Assembly: GCA_965243775.1 (NCBI GenBank)
Contig: CBDEWF010000083.1
Location: 62,001-126,000, forward strand
DNA from: Sansalvadorimonas sp965243775
GTDB lineage: Bacteria; Pseudomonadota; Gammaproteobacteria; Pseudomonadales; Endozoicomonadaceae
Length of the DNA stretch: 64,000 nucleotides
Reading direction: 5' to 3'
The notes under the pieces are model-generated. The model saw nothing but the letters and a program-made list of their open reading frames with translations. It did not search any database and was not told the DNA's origin. Position 1 is the first letter of the stretch. Each line of letters opens with the position of its first letter. Position numbers and translations under genes: made by a program. This document shows, one piece after another, positions 45,312-55,232 of this stretch.

Positions 45312-46108
45312 AGTATACCTACAAGAATGACACCCAGGAGCAGCCGATAAATGACAAAAGGCATCATGCCAATACGGTTGATAAAGGCCAGAAAAAAGTG
45401 AATACAGAGATAAGCACTGATACTGGAAACCATAATTCCCATAGCCAGATCAGCCCAGTTAACAGGGTCAGATGTCGTTACCAGTTTTATCAGAATCAAC
45501 AGACTGGCAGCAACGATAATAGGAATAGACATAAGGAATGAGAAGCGGGCCGCAGCCTCCCGGGTCAACCCCATCATCAGGCCTGCAGTCATAGTTACAC
45601 CAGACCGTGAAGTACCGGGAATAATCGCCAGTGCCTGGGCCAGCCCCATAACCATAGCCTGTTTCAGGGTCAGCTTTTCCAGTGGCTGGGTCAGATTTTT
45701 ACTGCGATCGGCCAGCCCCAGCAGGGTTCCAAAAATCAAGGTTGTAGCGGCTATAACAGCCACTGAGCGCATAGCTTCATCTGCGCCCGTTGCGCTGACC
45801 AGTCCGCCAAATATTACTGCCGGTACCGTTGCCCAGATCAGGAACCAGCCTTGGCGGCTGTAGAGAGTCCTGGGGCCTCGACCAATAGTATTCAGGGTCC
45901 AGTCACGCCCAATCTGAAACAGGTCATTTCGGAAATAAAACAGAACAGCTGACAAGGTACCAACATGGACGGCAACATCAAACGCCAGCCCCTGATCGGG
46001 CCACCCCAGGATCTGAGACGGCAACACCAAGTGAGCAGAACTCGAAATCGGCAGAAATTCCGTTAACCCTTGGATCAGGGCCAGGATGAAGAGTTGCAGT
46101 GCATCCAT
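45302..46108 (-). CDS. uppP: Undecaprenyl-diphosphatase
   Basis: The 268-residue polytopic protein has the BacA/UppP signatures GLTEFLPISSSAHLVLPSQ and PGTSRSGVTMTAGLMMGL. It recycles undecaprenyl pyrophosphate for cell-wall synthesis. It overlaps tsaB by one base and rsmJ by ten. Confidence 0.96.
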   Translation of the reverse strand: MDALQLFILALIQGLTEFLPISSSAHLVLPSQILGWPDQGLAFDVAVHVGTLSAVLFYFRNDLFQIGRDWTLNTIGRGPRTLYSRQGWFLIWATVPAVIFGGLVSATGADEAMRSVAVIAATTLIFGTLLGLADRSKNLTQPLEKLTLKQAMVMGLAQALAIIPGTSRSGVTMTAGLMMGLTREAAARFSFLMSIPIIVAASLLILIKLVTTSDPVNWADLAMGIMVSSISAYLCIHFFLAFINRIGMMPFVIYRLLLGVILVGILWL

Positions 46109-46824
46109 TAACGCTCACTCTTTTTCAGGGCTACATTGTCTCGCAGGTAAACAGGCATGGCCTGGTCAGCTGGAACCGCTTGTCCTTGCGCCAGCATAGG
46201 TGCAGCCAGAACTGCAATATCACCGGCATGGGGGAAAATATCTGCTGCCATTCTGGCAACGGAAATACCCAATCGTCCACTGTATCCCCAACCGCTGCCT
46301 ACGCCAACAGCTGATTCAATCAAGCTCTCAGGAGCTCCACCTTCCGGAACCCAACCGTCTGGAACATAGTTATAAGCTTCCTCTGGGGGGCAGACCCGCT
46401 CATCACCAACGAGTGACATAATGCCATCAACAGTTGTTTGATAGGCCCCCCAGTACACCTCATCCATACGGGCATCAATAGCAGCCAGTACACGCTCAGC
46501 ACCAAACTCCCGGAATCCTTGCTGTGCCAGGGCTGCCAAGGTAGAAACCGGCACCACTGGACGACTCAGAGCCCATCCCAGCCCCTGGGCAATACCTGTT
46601 GCAATCCGAACACCGGTAAAAGCTCCGGGTCCTCGACCAAACGCTACCGCATCAATCTGGCTGCGGACAACTCCCTGCCGGGACAGCAGTTCATCAATCA
46701 TGGGTAGTAGTCGCTTACTATGCTGCCTAGGAATGACTTCATAAATTTCCTGTACCTCACCATTGTTGTTTATGGCAGCGGAACAGGCTTCGGTAGCGGT
46801 ATCAATAGAGAGGATCAGTGCCAT
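46108..46824 (-). CDS. tsaB: tRNA threonylcarbamoyladenosine biosynthesis protein TsaB
   Basis: The 238-residue protein opens ILSIDTATEACSAA and has GRGPGAFTGVRIATGIAQGL, both TsaB hallmarks. With TsaC, TsaD and TsaE it makes t6A37 in tRNA. First gene of the unit; a Sua5-type relative (yciO) lies about 11 kb away. Confidence 0.94.
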   Translation of the reverse strand: MALILSIDTATEACSAAINNNGEVQEIYEVIPRQHSKRLLPMIDELLSRQGVVRSQIDAVAFGRGPGAFTGVRIATGIAQGLGWALSRPVVPVSTLAALAQQGFREFGAERVLAAIDARMDEVYWGAYQTTVDGIMSLVGDERVCPPEEAYNYVPDGWVPEGGAPESLIESAVGVGSGWGYSGRLGISVARMAADIFPHAGDIAVLAAPMLAQGQAVPADQAMPVYLRDNVALKKSER

Positions 46825-46919
46825 GGAGAAGACTTATGCAGATAGGGTTGGGTTTACAATTCATCAGCTGTTCTTCCAGGAGCCTGATACATTGTGAACA
46901 CAATCAGGGATAAAACATG

Positions 46920-46954
46920 AAAAAACCGCCCACGAGAATACCCGGAGCGGTTTC
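46920..46954 (-). terminator. Terminator after adk
   Basis: On the minus strand AAACCGC and GCGGTTTTTT close a hairpin about 20 bp past the adk stop. Confidence 0.8.
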
Positions 46955-46972
46955 CAAACCCGGTATACCAGC

Positions 46973-47623
46973 TTACTCACTCAGAGAGGCCTGTACCGCC
47001 TTGGTGATATCTTCAACAGAGCCTACACCGGATACAGAGTGACACTTTACGCCTCCCTGCTCTTCAGCCATTTTGGTGTAAAACTCTACCAAAGGCTTGG
47101 TCTGCTCATGGTATACAGCCAGGCGCTTGCGAACAGTCTCTTCCTGGTCATCATCACGCTGAACCAGAGGTTCACCGGTCTCGTCATCAACACCTTCCTG
47201 TCTGGGTGGGTTGTAAATGACATGGTAGGTACGACCGGAAGCCATATGCACACGACGCCCACTCATACGCTTGACGATCTCTTCATCTTCCACGGCAATT
47301 TCCAGAACATGGTCAATGTCCACACCGGCTTCAACCATGGCTTCAGCCTGAGGAATGGTGCGGGGGAAACCGTCAAACAAGAAGCCCTTGGCGCAATCAT
47401 CCTGGGCAATGCGCTCTTTCACCAGATCAATGATGATATCGTCGGAAACCAACTGGCCGGCATCCATAACCGCCTTGACCTTCAGGCCCAGAGGGGTTTC
47501 ATTCTTAATGGCAGCACGCAGCATGTCACCGGTGGAAATCTGGGGAATACCAAATTGCTCAGTAATGAAACGAGCCTGAGTTCCTTTACCAGCGCCCGGG
47601 GCGCCCAGCAGTATGACGCGCAT
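46973..47623 (-). CDS. adk: Adenylate kinase
   Basis: The 216-residue enzyme begins MRVILLGAPGAGKGTQAR (P-loop) and has the FDGFPRT motif and a full LID domain (YHVIYNPPRQEGVD). ATG 47623 lies nine bases behind AGGAG; ATG 47629 is also possible. It interconverts AMP, ADP and ATP. It is preceded by ppc on the same strand. Confidence 0.97.
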   Translation of the reverse strand: MRVILLGAPGAGKGTQARFITEQFGIPQISTGDMLRAAIKNETPLGLKVKAVMDAGQLVSDDIIIDLVKERIAQDDCAKGFLFDGFPRTIPQAEAMVEAGVDIDHVLEIAVEDEEIVKRMSGRRVHMASGRTYHVIYNPPRQEGVDDETGEPLVQRDDDQEETVRKRLAVYHEQTKPLVEFYTKMAEEQGGVKCHSVSGVGSVEDITKAVQASLSE

Positions 47624-47778
47624 GGACATACACTCCTGAATGTTGTTTCTGACTGCCGGATCTCTGCCCGACAGGACCAAAACGGGCAAAGATACACATC
47701 CAGCCCCGGCAACTCAAGGGCATACGGCGTGGCAGGAGAGAAACCGTACCACGCCAGCTCCAGTTGCAACTACAATTT

Positions 47779-50412
47779 TTAACCGGTATTGCGCATACCA
47801 GCAGCGATACCAGTAATCGTCACCATCAGTGCACGTCCCAAGTCTTCACTGACCGAATCCGGCCCTTTACGGGAACGGCGCAGAAGTTCAGCCTGCAGAA
47901 AGTGCAGAGGATCAGAGTATGGATTACGCAGTGCAATAGCCTGCCGTACCCAGGGCTGATCACTCAACAACCCACACCCCTTAAGGGACAGGGTGACTTC
48001 TATCGCATCTTTAAGCAGCAGGCGCAACTTGTCACCCAGATGGCGCAATTCCTGGGGAACCAGACACTGATCGTAGTAGCTGGAGATATCCGCATCGGTC
48101 TTCAGGTAGACCATTTCCAGCAACTCAAGGCGAGCACGGAAAAATGGCCAGTCATGCATCATCTCCTTCAGGGTACTTTCATACCCGCACGCCACAGCTT
48201 TTTTCAAAGCTGCACCACTACCCAGCCAGGCAGGAAGCATCAGACGATTCTGACTCCAGGCAAAAATCCAGGGAATGGCCCGCAAGCTTTCCACCCCCCC
48301 ATTGGGTTTACGCTTGGTTGGCCGGCTGCCAAGGGGCAGAAGTCCCAGCTCCTGCTCTGGTGTTGCCGCCCGGAAATAAGGAACAAACTCGGGTTCCTCA
48401 CGAACCATACCGCGATAAACCTTCAGGGAATCCCGTGCCAAGGCATCCATCATCTCCCGCCATTCCGGTTTGGGTTCTGGAGGCGGCAGCAGGTTGGCTT
48501 CAAGGGTGGCACTGGCATACAGAGACAGACTCTCGACAGCGATCTGGGGGAAGCCGAACTTGAAGCGGATCATCTCACCCTGTTCAGTTACCCGCAGATG
48601 CCCACCCACTGAGCCTGGGGGCTGGGACAGAATCGCCTGGTGAGCAGGGCCACCACCACGACCAACCGTTCCACCACGACCGTGGAACAGGGTCAGGCTG
48701 ACATCCTTCTCCCGGCATAACCGGGTCAGGCTTTCCATTGCCCGGTATTGAGCCCAGGCTGCAGCCATCTGACCAGCGTCCTTGGCGGAATCCGAGTAAC
48801 CCACCATGACCATCTGCTTGCCCGCAGCATAGTCCCGATACCAGGGCACACTCAGCAGTTTCTCTATACTGCTGGCGGCCATATCCAGATCCGACAGGGT
48901 TTCAAACAGTGGTGCTACCGGCATATCAAACGGGCAGCCACACTCCCGCAGAATCAGGATGACCGCCAGAACATCGGACGGTGTACTGGCCATGGAAATG
49001 ATGTAAGGGCCAAGTCGCTCAGGCTCCTGGTCGGCTATGACACGACAGGTGTCAAGCACTTCCTGAACATTGGGTGATGGTTTCCAGCAAGATGGAATCA
49101 AGGGCCGCAGACAGGTCAGCTCCGACAGCAGGAATGCCTGACGCTCTTCTTCAGTTGCCTTGACATAATCAGGCATACCAAGATAGCAGGTCAGTTCCGA
49201 CAGCACTTCCGTATGACGGTCAGCTTCCTGACGGATATCCAGCCGCACCAGACCAAGACCAAAACAGCGGGCCCGCCACAGCAGGTCACGCAGCCGGCCA
49301 TTGGCTATCAAAGTCATGCCATTGGCACACAAAGAGTCATAGCAGGTCTGCAGGGGATCAATCAGATCTTTATCCCGCAACAGAAGTCCGGATTCATTAG
49401 CGGTCTTGCCAGCCAGACGGCTGTCACACCATTTACGGGTCTTGCTTAGTCTCTTGCGCAGATTTTTCAAAACGACCCGGTAAGGTTCCCTGGTATCCCC
49501 ATCAGCGAGGGCAGACAGTTCCAGAGTACACTCCGGCATCGACAGTTCAACAATCAGGGTCTTCAGTTCCCTCAGGAACAGGTCGGATGCCATCCAGCGG
49601 GCTGTCAGCAAAACCCGCTCCGTTATCCTGGATGTCACATTCGGATTACCATCCCGGTCTCCTCCCATCCAGGACGAAAAGCGTACCGGCATGACAGAAA
49701 CAGGCAATCCTTCACCTGTATGACGCTTCAGGTGCCGATCCAGCTGTCGGAGAAACTGTGGCAGAGCCTGCCAGAGTGAATGTTCAACTGTTGCAAAGCC
49801 CCAGCGGGCTTCATCGACAGGTGTCGGGCGGTGGTCACGGATCTCTTTGGTATGCCAGATCTGGCTGATCAGTTGGTGCAACCGGTCGATGATCTCTTCA
49901 CGCTCCCGGGGCATCAAGTCAGTATGATCAAGGCGGGTCAGACAGCGGGTAATGCCGTTGAACTTCTGGATCACTGTACGCCGGGTGACTTCCGTCGGAT
50001 GGGCAGTCAGCACCAGTTCAATATCAAGATTGGCTACCTGCCGGTGAATATCATCGGCACTGAAATCCTGCTCCAGCAGGCGTTCAAACAGTTCATCCAG
50101 GGAGTCGGTAAAGTGCCCCTCCTGTTCACTGTGGCGAGATACCGTGTGGTACTGCTCGGCAATATTGGCCAGGTTCAGAAACTGGGTAAATGAACGGGTC
50201 ACCGGAAGCAGTTCATGGTCTGACAAGCCATGCAGCAGCTCCAGCAGTTTTTTGTGGTCACTTTCATTACCATGTCTGGCTGACTTGGAGAGCTGACGGA
50301 TCTCTTCAATTTTCTCCAGAAAGGGCTGACCCAAATGATCCTGCATCGCTTGCCCGAGGAGTTCCCCCATTAAATGGATATCATGCCTGAGAGCTGCATG
50401 TTCATCCGCCAT
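47779..50412 (-). CDS. ppc: Phosphoenolpyruvate carboxylase
   Basis: The 877-residue enzyme has the catalytic HPTEVTRRTV (about 145), GYSDSAKDAGQMAA (about 545) and FHGRGGTVGRGGGPAHQAIL motifs. It makes oxaloacetate from PEP and bicarbonate, replenishing the TCA cycle. Length matches the bacterial family. About 155 bp separate it from adk. Confidence 0.97.
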   Translation of the reverse strand: MADEHAALRHDIHLMGELLGQAMQDHLGQPFLEKIEEIRQLSKSARHGNESDHKKLLELLHGLSDHELLPVTRSFTQFLNLANIAEQYHTVSRHSEQEGHFTDSLDELFERLLEQDFSADDIHRQVANLDIELVLTAHPTEVTRRTVIQKFNGITRCLTRLDHTDLMPREREEIIDRLHQLISQIWHTKEIRDHRPTPVDEARWGFATVEHSLWQALPQFLRQLDRHLKRHTGEGLPVSVMPVRFSSWMGGDRDGNPNVTSRITERVLLTARWMASDLFLRELKTLIVELSMPECTLELSALADGDTREPYRVVLKNLRKRLSKTRKWCDSRLAGKTANESGLLLRDKDLIDPLQTCYDSLCANGMTLIANGRLRDLLWRARCFGLGLVRLDIRQEADRHTEVLSELTCYLGMPDYVKATEEERQAFLLSELTCLRPLIPSCWKPSPNVQEVLDTCRVIADQEPERLGPYIISMASTPSDVLAVILILRECGCPFDMPVAPLFETLSDLDMAASSIEKLLSVPWYRDYAAGKQMVMVGYSDSAKDAGQMAAAWAQYRAMESLTRLCREKDVSLTLFHGRGGTVGRGGGPAHQAILSQPPGSVGGHLRVTEQGEMIRFKFGFPQIAVESLSLYASATLEANLLPPPEPKPEWREMMDALARDSLKVYRGMVREEPEFVPYFRAATPEQELGLLPLGSRPTKRKPNGGVESLRAIPWIFAWSQNRLMLPAWLGSGAALKKAVACGYESTLKEMMHDWPFFRARLELLEMVYLKTDADISSYYDQCLVPQELRHLGDKLRLLLKDAIEVTLSLKGCGLLSDQPWVRQAIALRNPYSDPLHFLQAELLRRSRKGPDSVSEDLGRALMVTITGIAAGMRNTG

Positions 50413-51042
50413 ACGAATCGTCTCCCGATATATTCTTTACTATGAAATATTTTTATCCCACCAGGGCTCACAAACAGTCATGGATTGACAAGGTGCCCCA
50501 TGGGGATCATGCCCCACACCCTGAACATGAAAATACCCTGCAACCTGACAGCGGTGCTTCCATGGCAAAAGATACCTCTGTTAGCTCATATTTTTAGGCA
50601 GCGTTAACATAAGTTTGTGTCAACAGAAACTGACCCCGGTGTGAAAGTACGCCATTTTCATCCAAATTACACCCCGTAACGACCGGGATATTCCTGACTC
50701 AAGTGATATTTTTCCCGTGACACCAGAGTTACCCGGGTCAGCGCCTGTAACATTAACAGCCCTGCTATGAACCTGGCAGCCAGCCGTCAGACTAACTTCA
50801 TGCTTGCACATAGATTCTCCTGAGTGCAGCTGGCGGACCCGTACCTTGATTCAAAGTTCCCTTCTTCACTGATTGTGTATAGGGGAGCTTCCTTGTCCAA
50901 GGTTGTCTTTTGGGCTCGCTATTTTTTTATTTGTAGTAATCCGATGGCGGCTATTCTTCTGTCCTGAACTGACAAATGTTACAACCCTTGGGTTTATATA
51001 CTAAGTGCAACATACTCTGGAACAGCTGATTGAGGTTTGCTG
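50413..51042. other. Gene-poor stretch upstream of ppc
   Basis: About 630 bp with no convincing gene. Short frames here have no recognisable homology or ribosome-binding sites. The ppc promoter is probably in the first part but I cannot point to it. Confidence 0.5.
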
Positions 51043-51352
51043 GGTAGTGGGTCAGATGTGTGTTTAAGGGACAACACGGATAGCAAATTGAATACGCATA
51101 CCAATTATGTAAAGTATGGTATGAAGTGGTCTAATGACTCTGGATGAAGATAAGCATGAAATTGGCAAAAGAAATACCCAAAAAATTGAGCGTAAAAACC
51201 TGAATTTCAGAACCTGGATAAAACGTCTGGCCCGAAAAACTATCTGCTTTTCCAAGCTTGAGACAATGCACGATACTGTCATTGGGTTATTGATCAATAA
51301 AGTAGAATTCGGAGTGGATATTTATGCCCAAACACACATCTGACCCACTACC
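51043..51352 (+). mobile_element. IS1-family remnant, internally deleted, both ends kept
   Basis: Perfect 23-bp inverted repeats (starting GGTAGTGGGTCAGATGTGTG at 51043, ending 51352) bound 310 bp. The interior encodes only the C-terminal end of an IS1-type transposase. I see no target duplication: the nine bases on each side differ. Confidence 0.8.
51134..51343 (+). pseudogene. C-terminal fragment of an IS1-family transposase
   Basis: The fragment reads KHEIGKRNTQKIERKNLNF and then RTWIKRLARKTICFSKLETM, HDTVIGLLIN, which is the end of IS1 InsAB'-type transposases (compare RLARKTICFS and HD.VIG in that family). The catalytic DDE part is missing. Confidence 0.75.
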
Positions 51353-51442
51353 ATTGAAACGATCACCAATCAGCTCTCCACGTTGGAAAACCTGCCTGAA
51401 GTTAAATATATTGAAGAGGACGCTATCGCCCATACCCCGTAA
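51353..51442 (+). pseudogene. Fragment resembling a protease propeptide (inhibitor I9)
   Basis: Directly after the IS1 remnant an open frame reads ...LSTLENLPEVKYIEEDAIA... then stops. LPEVKYIEEDAIA matches the C-terminal end of I9/subtilase propeptide domains. The upstream part is missing, so it is a short relic cut by the element or a linked deletion. Confidence 0.4.
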
Positions 51443-51519
51443 TACGCCATCTACCTATACAGGTCTCCCGGATGCTCTTTCTATAATTCACTCTTATGAA
51501 AACGATTGGAGTACCTGAA

Positions 51520-51798
51520 ATGAGCCAGGATATTACCTGCACAGCCTGCAACACCATGGATATCGGCACTGTTATTCGTGAGGATGATAATATTGCTGTG
51601 CTTACCCTCCAGGGCAGTGAAGCCGAGGAGCTTATGAACAAACTGACAGATCTGGCCCGCAGCATCGAAAGTGAACCCTGTGAAATTTCTGTAGAACCCG
51701 TTCAGGGTGCACAGGGAGATGCTCTACGAATGTCTTTTGTGTTCAGCTGTGCAGCGGAAAAGCTGATCTTTGATATGCGCGCTGCCAAGCTGCGTTAG
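51520..51798 (+). CDS. YfcZ/YiiS-family protein
   Basis: The 92-residue protein has TACNTMDIGTVIREDDN and a C-terminal CAAEKLIFDMRAAKLR, typical of the DUF406 family (YfcZ/YiiS). Function unknown. ATG 51520 follows GGAG; the frame is open back to 51496. Its neighbours on the minus strand are unrelated. Confidence 0.75.
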   Translation: MSQDITCTACNTMDIGTVIREDDNIAVLTLQGSEAEELMNKLTDLARSIESEPCEISVEPVQGAQGDALRMSFVFSCAAEKLIFDMRAAKLR

Positions 51799-51849
51799 GG
51801 GCAATCCCTAACCAGAGCTTTACCCGCTTTTGGGACCTGATGATTTTTA

Positions 51850-52980
51850 CTACTTGTTGGACGTACTCATGCTCATAGTTGCAGCCATTACCTTAAGCTG
51901 TTCTTTAGAGGCTGAACCTGTACTGGATACGACCAATTCCTCGTCTTCAGCAGTCACAATATTATTCTTATTAATTAAATTAACCGCATTACTGCCTGTT
52001 ACTTCATTACCAAGCTGCAATTCAGTGGCACCATCAGAAGGATCTGTACTACTTTCTGCAGGCATTGTTTCTTGCCTTGAAAACCAAAGAGCAGCAATGA
52101 CACTTTGAACCTGCATTGTGAATAATGCATTATTTACTTTATGTATGGTCAAGCACATTGCCTGAGGAATACCTGAAGAGTTCACGGCCATCCATAGATA
52201 ACTCTTTTTAGGGATTAACCAATAATCTGTTGGTCGATTTGATGAGCGAATATAAGCATAAGAATATGGAATTCTAACAATAGTGTACTCCTTCCCTCCC
52301 TGAAATAGAGCTATTATTTCAGGTATTTTAATAGGTTTTTCATCAAGCATTTCAATAGATTTTTCATCAGGCACCTCTATATCATCAGGCGTATTAACTA
52401 CTTCATGGTCACCCAGCCAAGTCAGCTCCAAGCCTGTTTCAGTATTTGAAATCACTTTCCCTGGTGCTGGTGAATCATCACCTCCACTACTGCTGCTGCT
52501 GTGAACCTCAATGGCATGATCAACTAGTTGAGTAATGGCCTCTTGACGGGACACCGCTGTTAATAGCCATTTCCATGTATCCATGGGATCATCAGAAGAC
52601 AGGCTTGCTTTCAAGGGCACTGTAAAAGAAAAATAATTTTTTTCCTTCATTTTGACTTCGTCAACAGTTTCTTCAAGGTGGGTATCAGAATCCGTTTTTT
52701 CTGGAGTTCGCGTAACAACCAAGACTGCTTGATCCGGCTGGTTTTTTTTAGGCGGAAAGCTCTGTGCCAGTCGGGATTGCGATAATGGCCGAGCAGTGAG
52801 AGTTACAGACAACGCACTCCTGGCCGTATCGATAATCATGCCTGGCGGACGAGCAGTCACCAGCAGATACTCTTGCTCCCATATTCCTGCAAGGGCTGGA
52901 TTGGCTTTTGTGGACAAAACTACCAACAGAACCGCGTTAATTAAAAAAAGACAAACTTTCCACGCTTTTAATGTGCTCAT
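51850..52980 (-). CDS. Exported orphan protein
   Basis: I do not recognise this 376-residue protein. It has an N-terminal hydrophobic signal (VCLFLINAVLLVVLS), Ser/Asp/Glu-rich low-complexity linkers (SSSSSGGDD near 165) and PDEKSIEMLDEKPIKIPE with a short internal repeat. The middle part around 230-290 (YTIVRIPYSYAYIRSS) may fold as beta. A candidate secreted or surface protein. Confidence 0.6.
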   Translation of the reverse strand: MSTLKAWKVCLFLINAVLLVVLSTKANPALAGIWEQEYLLVTARPPGMIIDTARSALSVTLTARPLSQSRLAQSFPPKKNQPDQAVLVVTRTPEKTDSDTHLEETVDEVKMKEKNYFSFTVPLKASLSSDDPMDTWKWLLTAVSRQEAITQLVDHAIEVHSSSSSGGDDSPAPGKVISNTETGLELTWLGDHEVVNTPDDIEVPDEKSIEMLDEKPIKIPEIIALFQGGKEYTIVRIPYSYAYIRSSNRPTDYWLIPKKSYLWMAVNSSGIPQAMCLTIHKVNNALFTMQVQSVIAALWFSRQETMPAESSTDPSDGATELQLGNEVTGSNAVNLINKNNIVTAEDEELVVSSTGSASKEQLKVMAATMSMSTSNK

Positions 52981-53048
52981 AACAAACCTATAGACAAGCC
53001 TTATTGCTTGTATAGTAGTTAAGAGCCACCAGAAAGTTAGATAGAATT

Positions 53049-53086
53049 ATCACCAATCTGGCCCTATTCAGAGCCAGATTGGTGAT
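53049..53086. terminator. Perfect hairpin downstream of rluB
   Basis: A 14-bp perfect stem (ATCACCAATCTGGC and its complement) with a 10-nt loop. No T-run on either side, so the terminator call is tentative. Confidence 0.45.
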
Positions 53087-53134
53087 GATCAAGTGGGGCA
53101 AGTTTTGCAGGGCACATAGCCCACTTATGACTTT

Positions 53135-54019
53135 TTAATGGGACTTGCGACGGGCAAACGGACGCTTGCCAGTCTTTACACCAGGACGCTTTCGCTGCTG
53201 ACGTTCCATCTTCACCCTGGCTTCCCGGGATTGCGGACCCGCCTTAACACGGGGCAGCTCAACAAGATCAGCCAGAGCATCAACATCAGCCTGCTCCAGC
53301 TCTACCCAGCGACCCTGGCGTAAATGATCCGGAATAATCATACTGCCATAACGTACCCGCTTAAGCCGGCTGACAGAAAGATCCTGGGATTCCCACAGGC
53401 GACGTACTTCCCGGTTACGGCCCTCCATGATGCAGACATGGAACCAACGGTTAATGCCTTCGTTACCGGTATCAACAATATCGGTAAAACGAGCGGGCCC
53501 ATCTTCCAGCTCCACACCTTCAAACAGGTTCTTGACCTTCTCTTCGGTCACCTCTCCAAAGACCCGTACAGCATATTCCCGCTCAATCTGATGAGAAGGA
53601 TGCATCAGGCGGTTTGCCAGCTCACCATCAGTGGTGAACAGCAACAGACCTGAGGTGTTGATATCCAGACGGCCAACGGCAATCCAGCGTTCCCCTGGGA
53701 TGCGGGGCAGACGTTGAAACACTGTCGGACGACCTTCCGGGTCGGTACGGGTACAGACTTCACCTTCCGGCTTGTTATAAGCGATAACCCGGCGACCACT
53801 CCGTTCTTTCAGGTGTACCAGACGACCATCCAGGGTAACGGCATCTTCAGGAACAATACGCATTCCCAGGGTGGCTCTCTCACCATTTACCTGAATGCGC
53901 CCCTCACTGATCCAGGCTTCCACCTGACGACGTGAACCCAGCCCCTGCCGGGCCAGAACTTTCTGTAAACGTTCACCGGCCTGTACTGTTACTTCAGGGG
54001 TGATACTGCTATCTGTCAT
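53135..54019 (-). CDS. rluB: 23S rRNA pseudouridine synthase (RluB type)
   Basis: The 294-residue protein has an N-terminal S4 domain (LQKVLARQGLGSRRQVEAWI), the catalytic aspartate in VGRLDINTSGLLLFT and REVRRLWESQ, and a basic C-terminal tail. The RsuA/RluB family fits; RluB makes pseudouridine 2605. It follows scpB, as commonly seen. Confidence 0.9.
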   Translation of the reverse strand: MTDSSITPEVTVQAGERLQKVLARQGLGSRRQVEAWISEGRIQVNGERATLGMRIVPEDAVTLDGRLVHLKERSGRRVIAYNKPEGEVCTRTDPEGRPTVFQRLPRIPGERWIAVGRLDINTSGLLLFTTDGELANRLMHPSHQIEREYAVRVFGEVTEEKVKNLFEGVELEDGPARFTDIVDTGNEGINRWFHVCIMEGRNREVRRLWESQDLSVSRLKRVRYGSMIIPDHLRQGRWVELEQADVDALADLVELPRVKAGPQSREARVKMERQQRKRPGVKTGKRPFARRKSH

Positions 54020-54107
54020 ACTTCATACTTCTTTTCAGGAGTGCTCACGGTTTTCCCAAACGGTGATAACCCGCGATTAACTCACGGTTATAACGCGAAA
54101 TAAAAAA

Positions 54108-55232
54108 CTATCCCGCATCAGGATCCGGCCCGACTCCAGGTTCAGACCGGTTGCTGTTTCCAGTTTCACTGCTCTGCTCAGTCTCAGCAACTGACGGCTC
54201 TTTCTCATTTGCTGAGGGCTCTAAGCGGGGATCATAATCGTTGTAGGTCAGTGTCAGGCCAGACTCCATATCATCCAGCTCCGAGAACAGGGTTTCGATA
54301 GTCTCGTCGCCCTCTTCCTGAAAGGCCTGGGCTTCTTCAACAGAAACCAGACGACTGGCATTCCACTCTTTACCTTCCCCTTTGTTATCATTCCCATTAT
54401 CCCCAGCTTCTTCGCCACTTTCACCTGCATCAGGTCTGCTGTTTACCAGGTCATGCTCTCCCTGACCTTCCAGAGCCAGTTCAGGTTGGTTAGCATTTCC
54501 TTCATAACTGCCTTCCAGTTTTTTCGCCATCTCGTCAAGATCGCGCAGCTCGGAAAGGGTTGGCAGCTCATCCAGATTGCGAAGATTAAAATAGTCGAGG
54601 AACTGGCGGGTAGTGGCATACATGGCCGGGCGACCGGGTACATCCCGATGACCGACAACCCTTACCCACTCCCGCTCCTGCAAAGTGCGGATAATATTAG
54701 TGCTGACACTAACCCCCCGGATATCCTCAATCTCACCCCGGGTAATGGGCTGACGATAGGCGATCAGGGCCATGGTTTCGAGGAGTGCCCGGGTATATCG
54801 CTGGGGTTTCTCATCCCAGAGGCGACCGACCCAGTGAGCCAGTTGCTGGCGTACCTGGAAGCGCCAGCCACTGGCAACTTCCTTCAATTCATAACCACGA
54901 TCAGCACATCGCTCACCCAGCTCTGCCATAGCCTGCTTCAGGGCTGGCTTATCTGGCCGGGCATCGTCGTCAAACAGTTTGGCCAGCTGCTCCAGGGAGA
55001 GCGGCTTCCCTGCAGCCAGCAGGGCCGCCTCAATAATGGCGACCACTGGAATATCTTCCATTGAGACAGCACCGGAACAGGTATCCACTTTCTCTTTCAC
55101 TACACCTTCAACAACCTGTTTAGAACTCTCTCCTAACTCAGAACCGTTTATAGGCTCAGGGCTGTCTATCTGCTCAGAGCCGCCTATCAGCTCATAGCTG
55201 TCCAGTTCCACGCTGTCAGTCTCGCCACTCAT
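54108..55232 (-). CDS. scpB: Segregation and condensation protein B with long acidic tail
   Basis: The 374-residue protein holds the ScpB winged-helix core at about 60-230 (IEAALLAAGKPLSLEQL, ALLETMALIAYRQPITRGEIEDIRGV, GHRDVPGRPAMYATT). It has an extra N-terminal stretch and a long acidic C-terminal tail (about 250-374), longer than most ScpB. With ScpA and SMC it forms the condensin complex. It starts in an ATGA overlap with scpA. Confidence 0.93.
   Translation of the reverse strand: MSGETDSVELDSYELIGGSEQIDSPEPINGSELGESSKQVVEGVVKEKVDTCSGAVSMEDIPVVAIIEAALLAAGKPLSLEQLAKLFDDDARPDKPALKQAMAELGERCADRGYELKEVASGWRFQVRQQLAHWVGRLWDEKPQRYTRALLETMALIAYRQPITRGEIEDIRGVSVSTNIIRTLQEREWVRVVGHRDVPGRPAMYATTRQFLDYFNLRNLDELPTLSELRDLDEMAKKLEGSYEGNANQPELALEGQGEHDLVNSRPDAGESGEEAGDNGNDNKGEGKEWNASRLVSVEEAQAFQEEGDETIETLFSELDDMESGLTLTYNDYDPRLEPSANEKEPSVAETEQSSETGNSNRSEPGVGPDPDAG

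Noticed and set aside
47039..47782. Open frame antisense to adk
   Set aside because: The adk reading is conserved end to end; the opposite frame has no homology.
50600..50830. Possible IS end near the gene-poor stretch upstream of ppc
   Set aside because: I found no inverted repeat partner or transposase fragment to support it.
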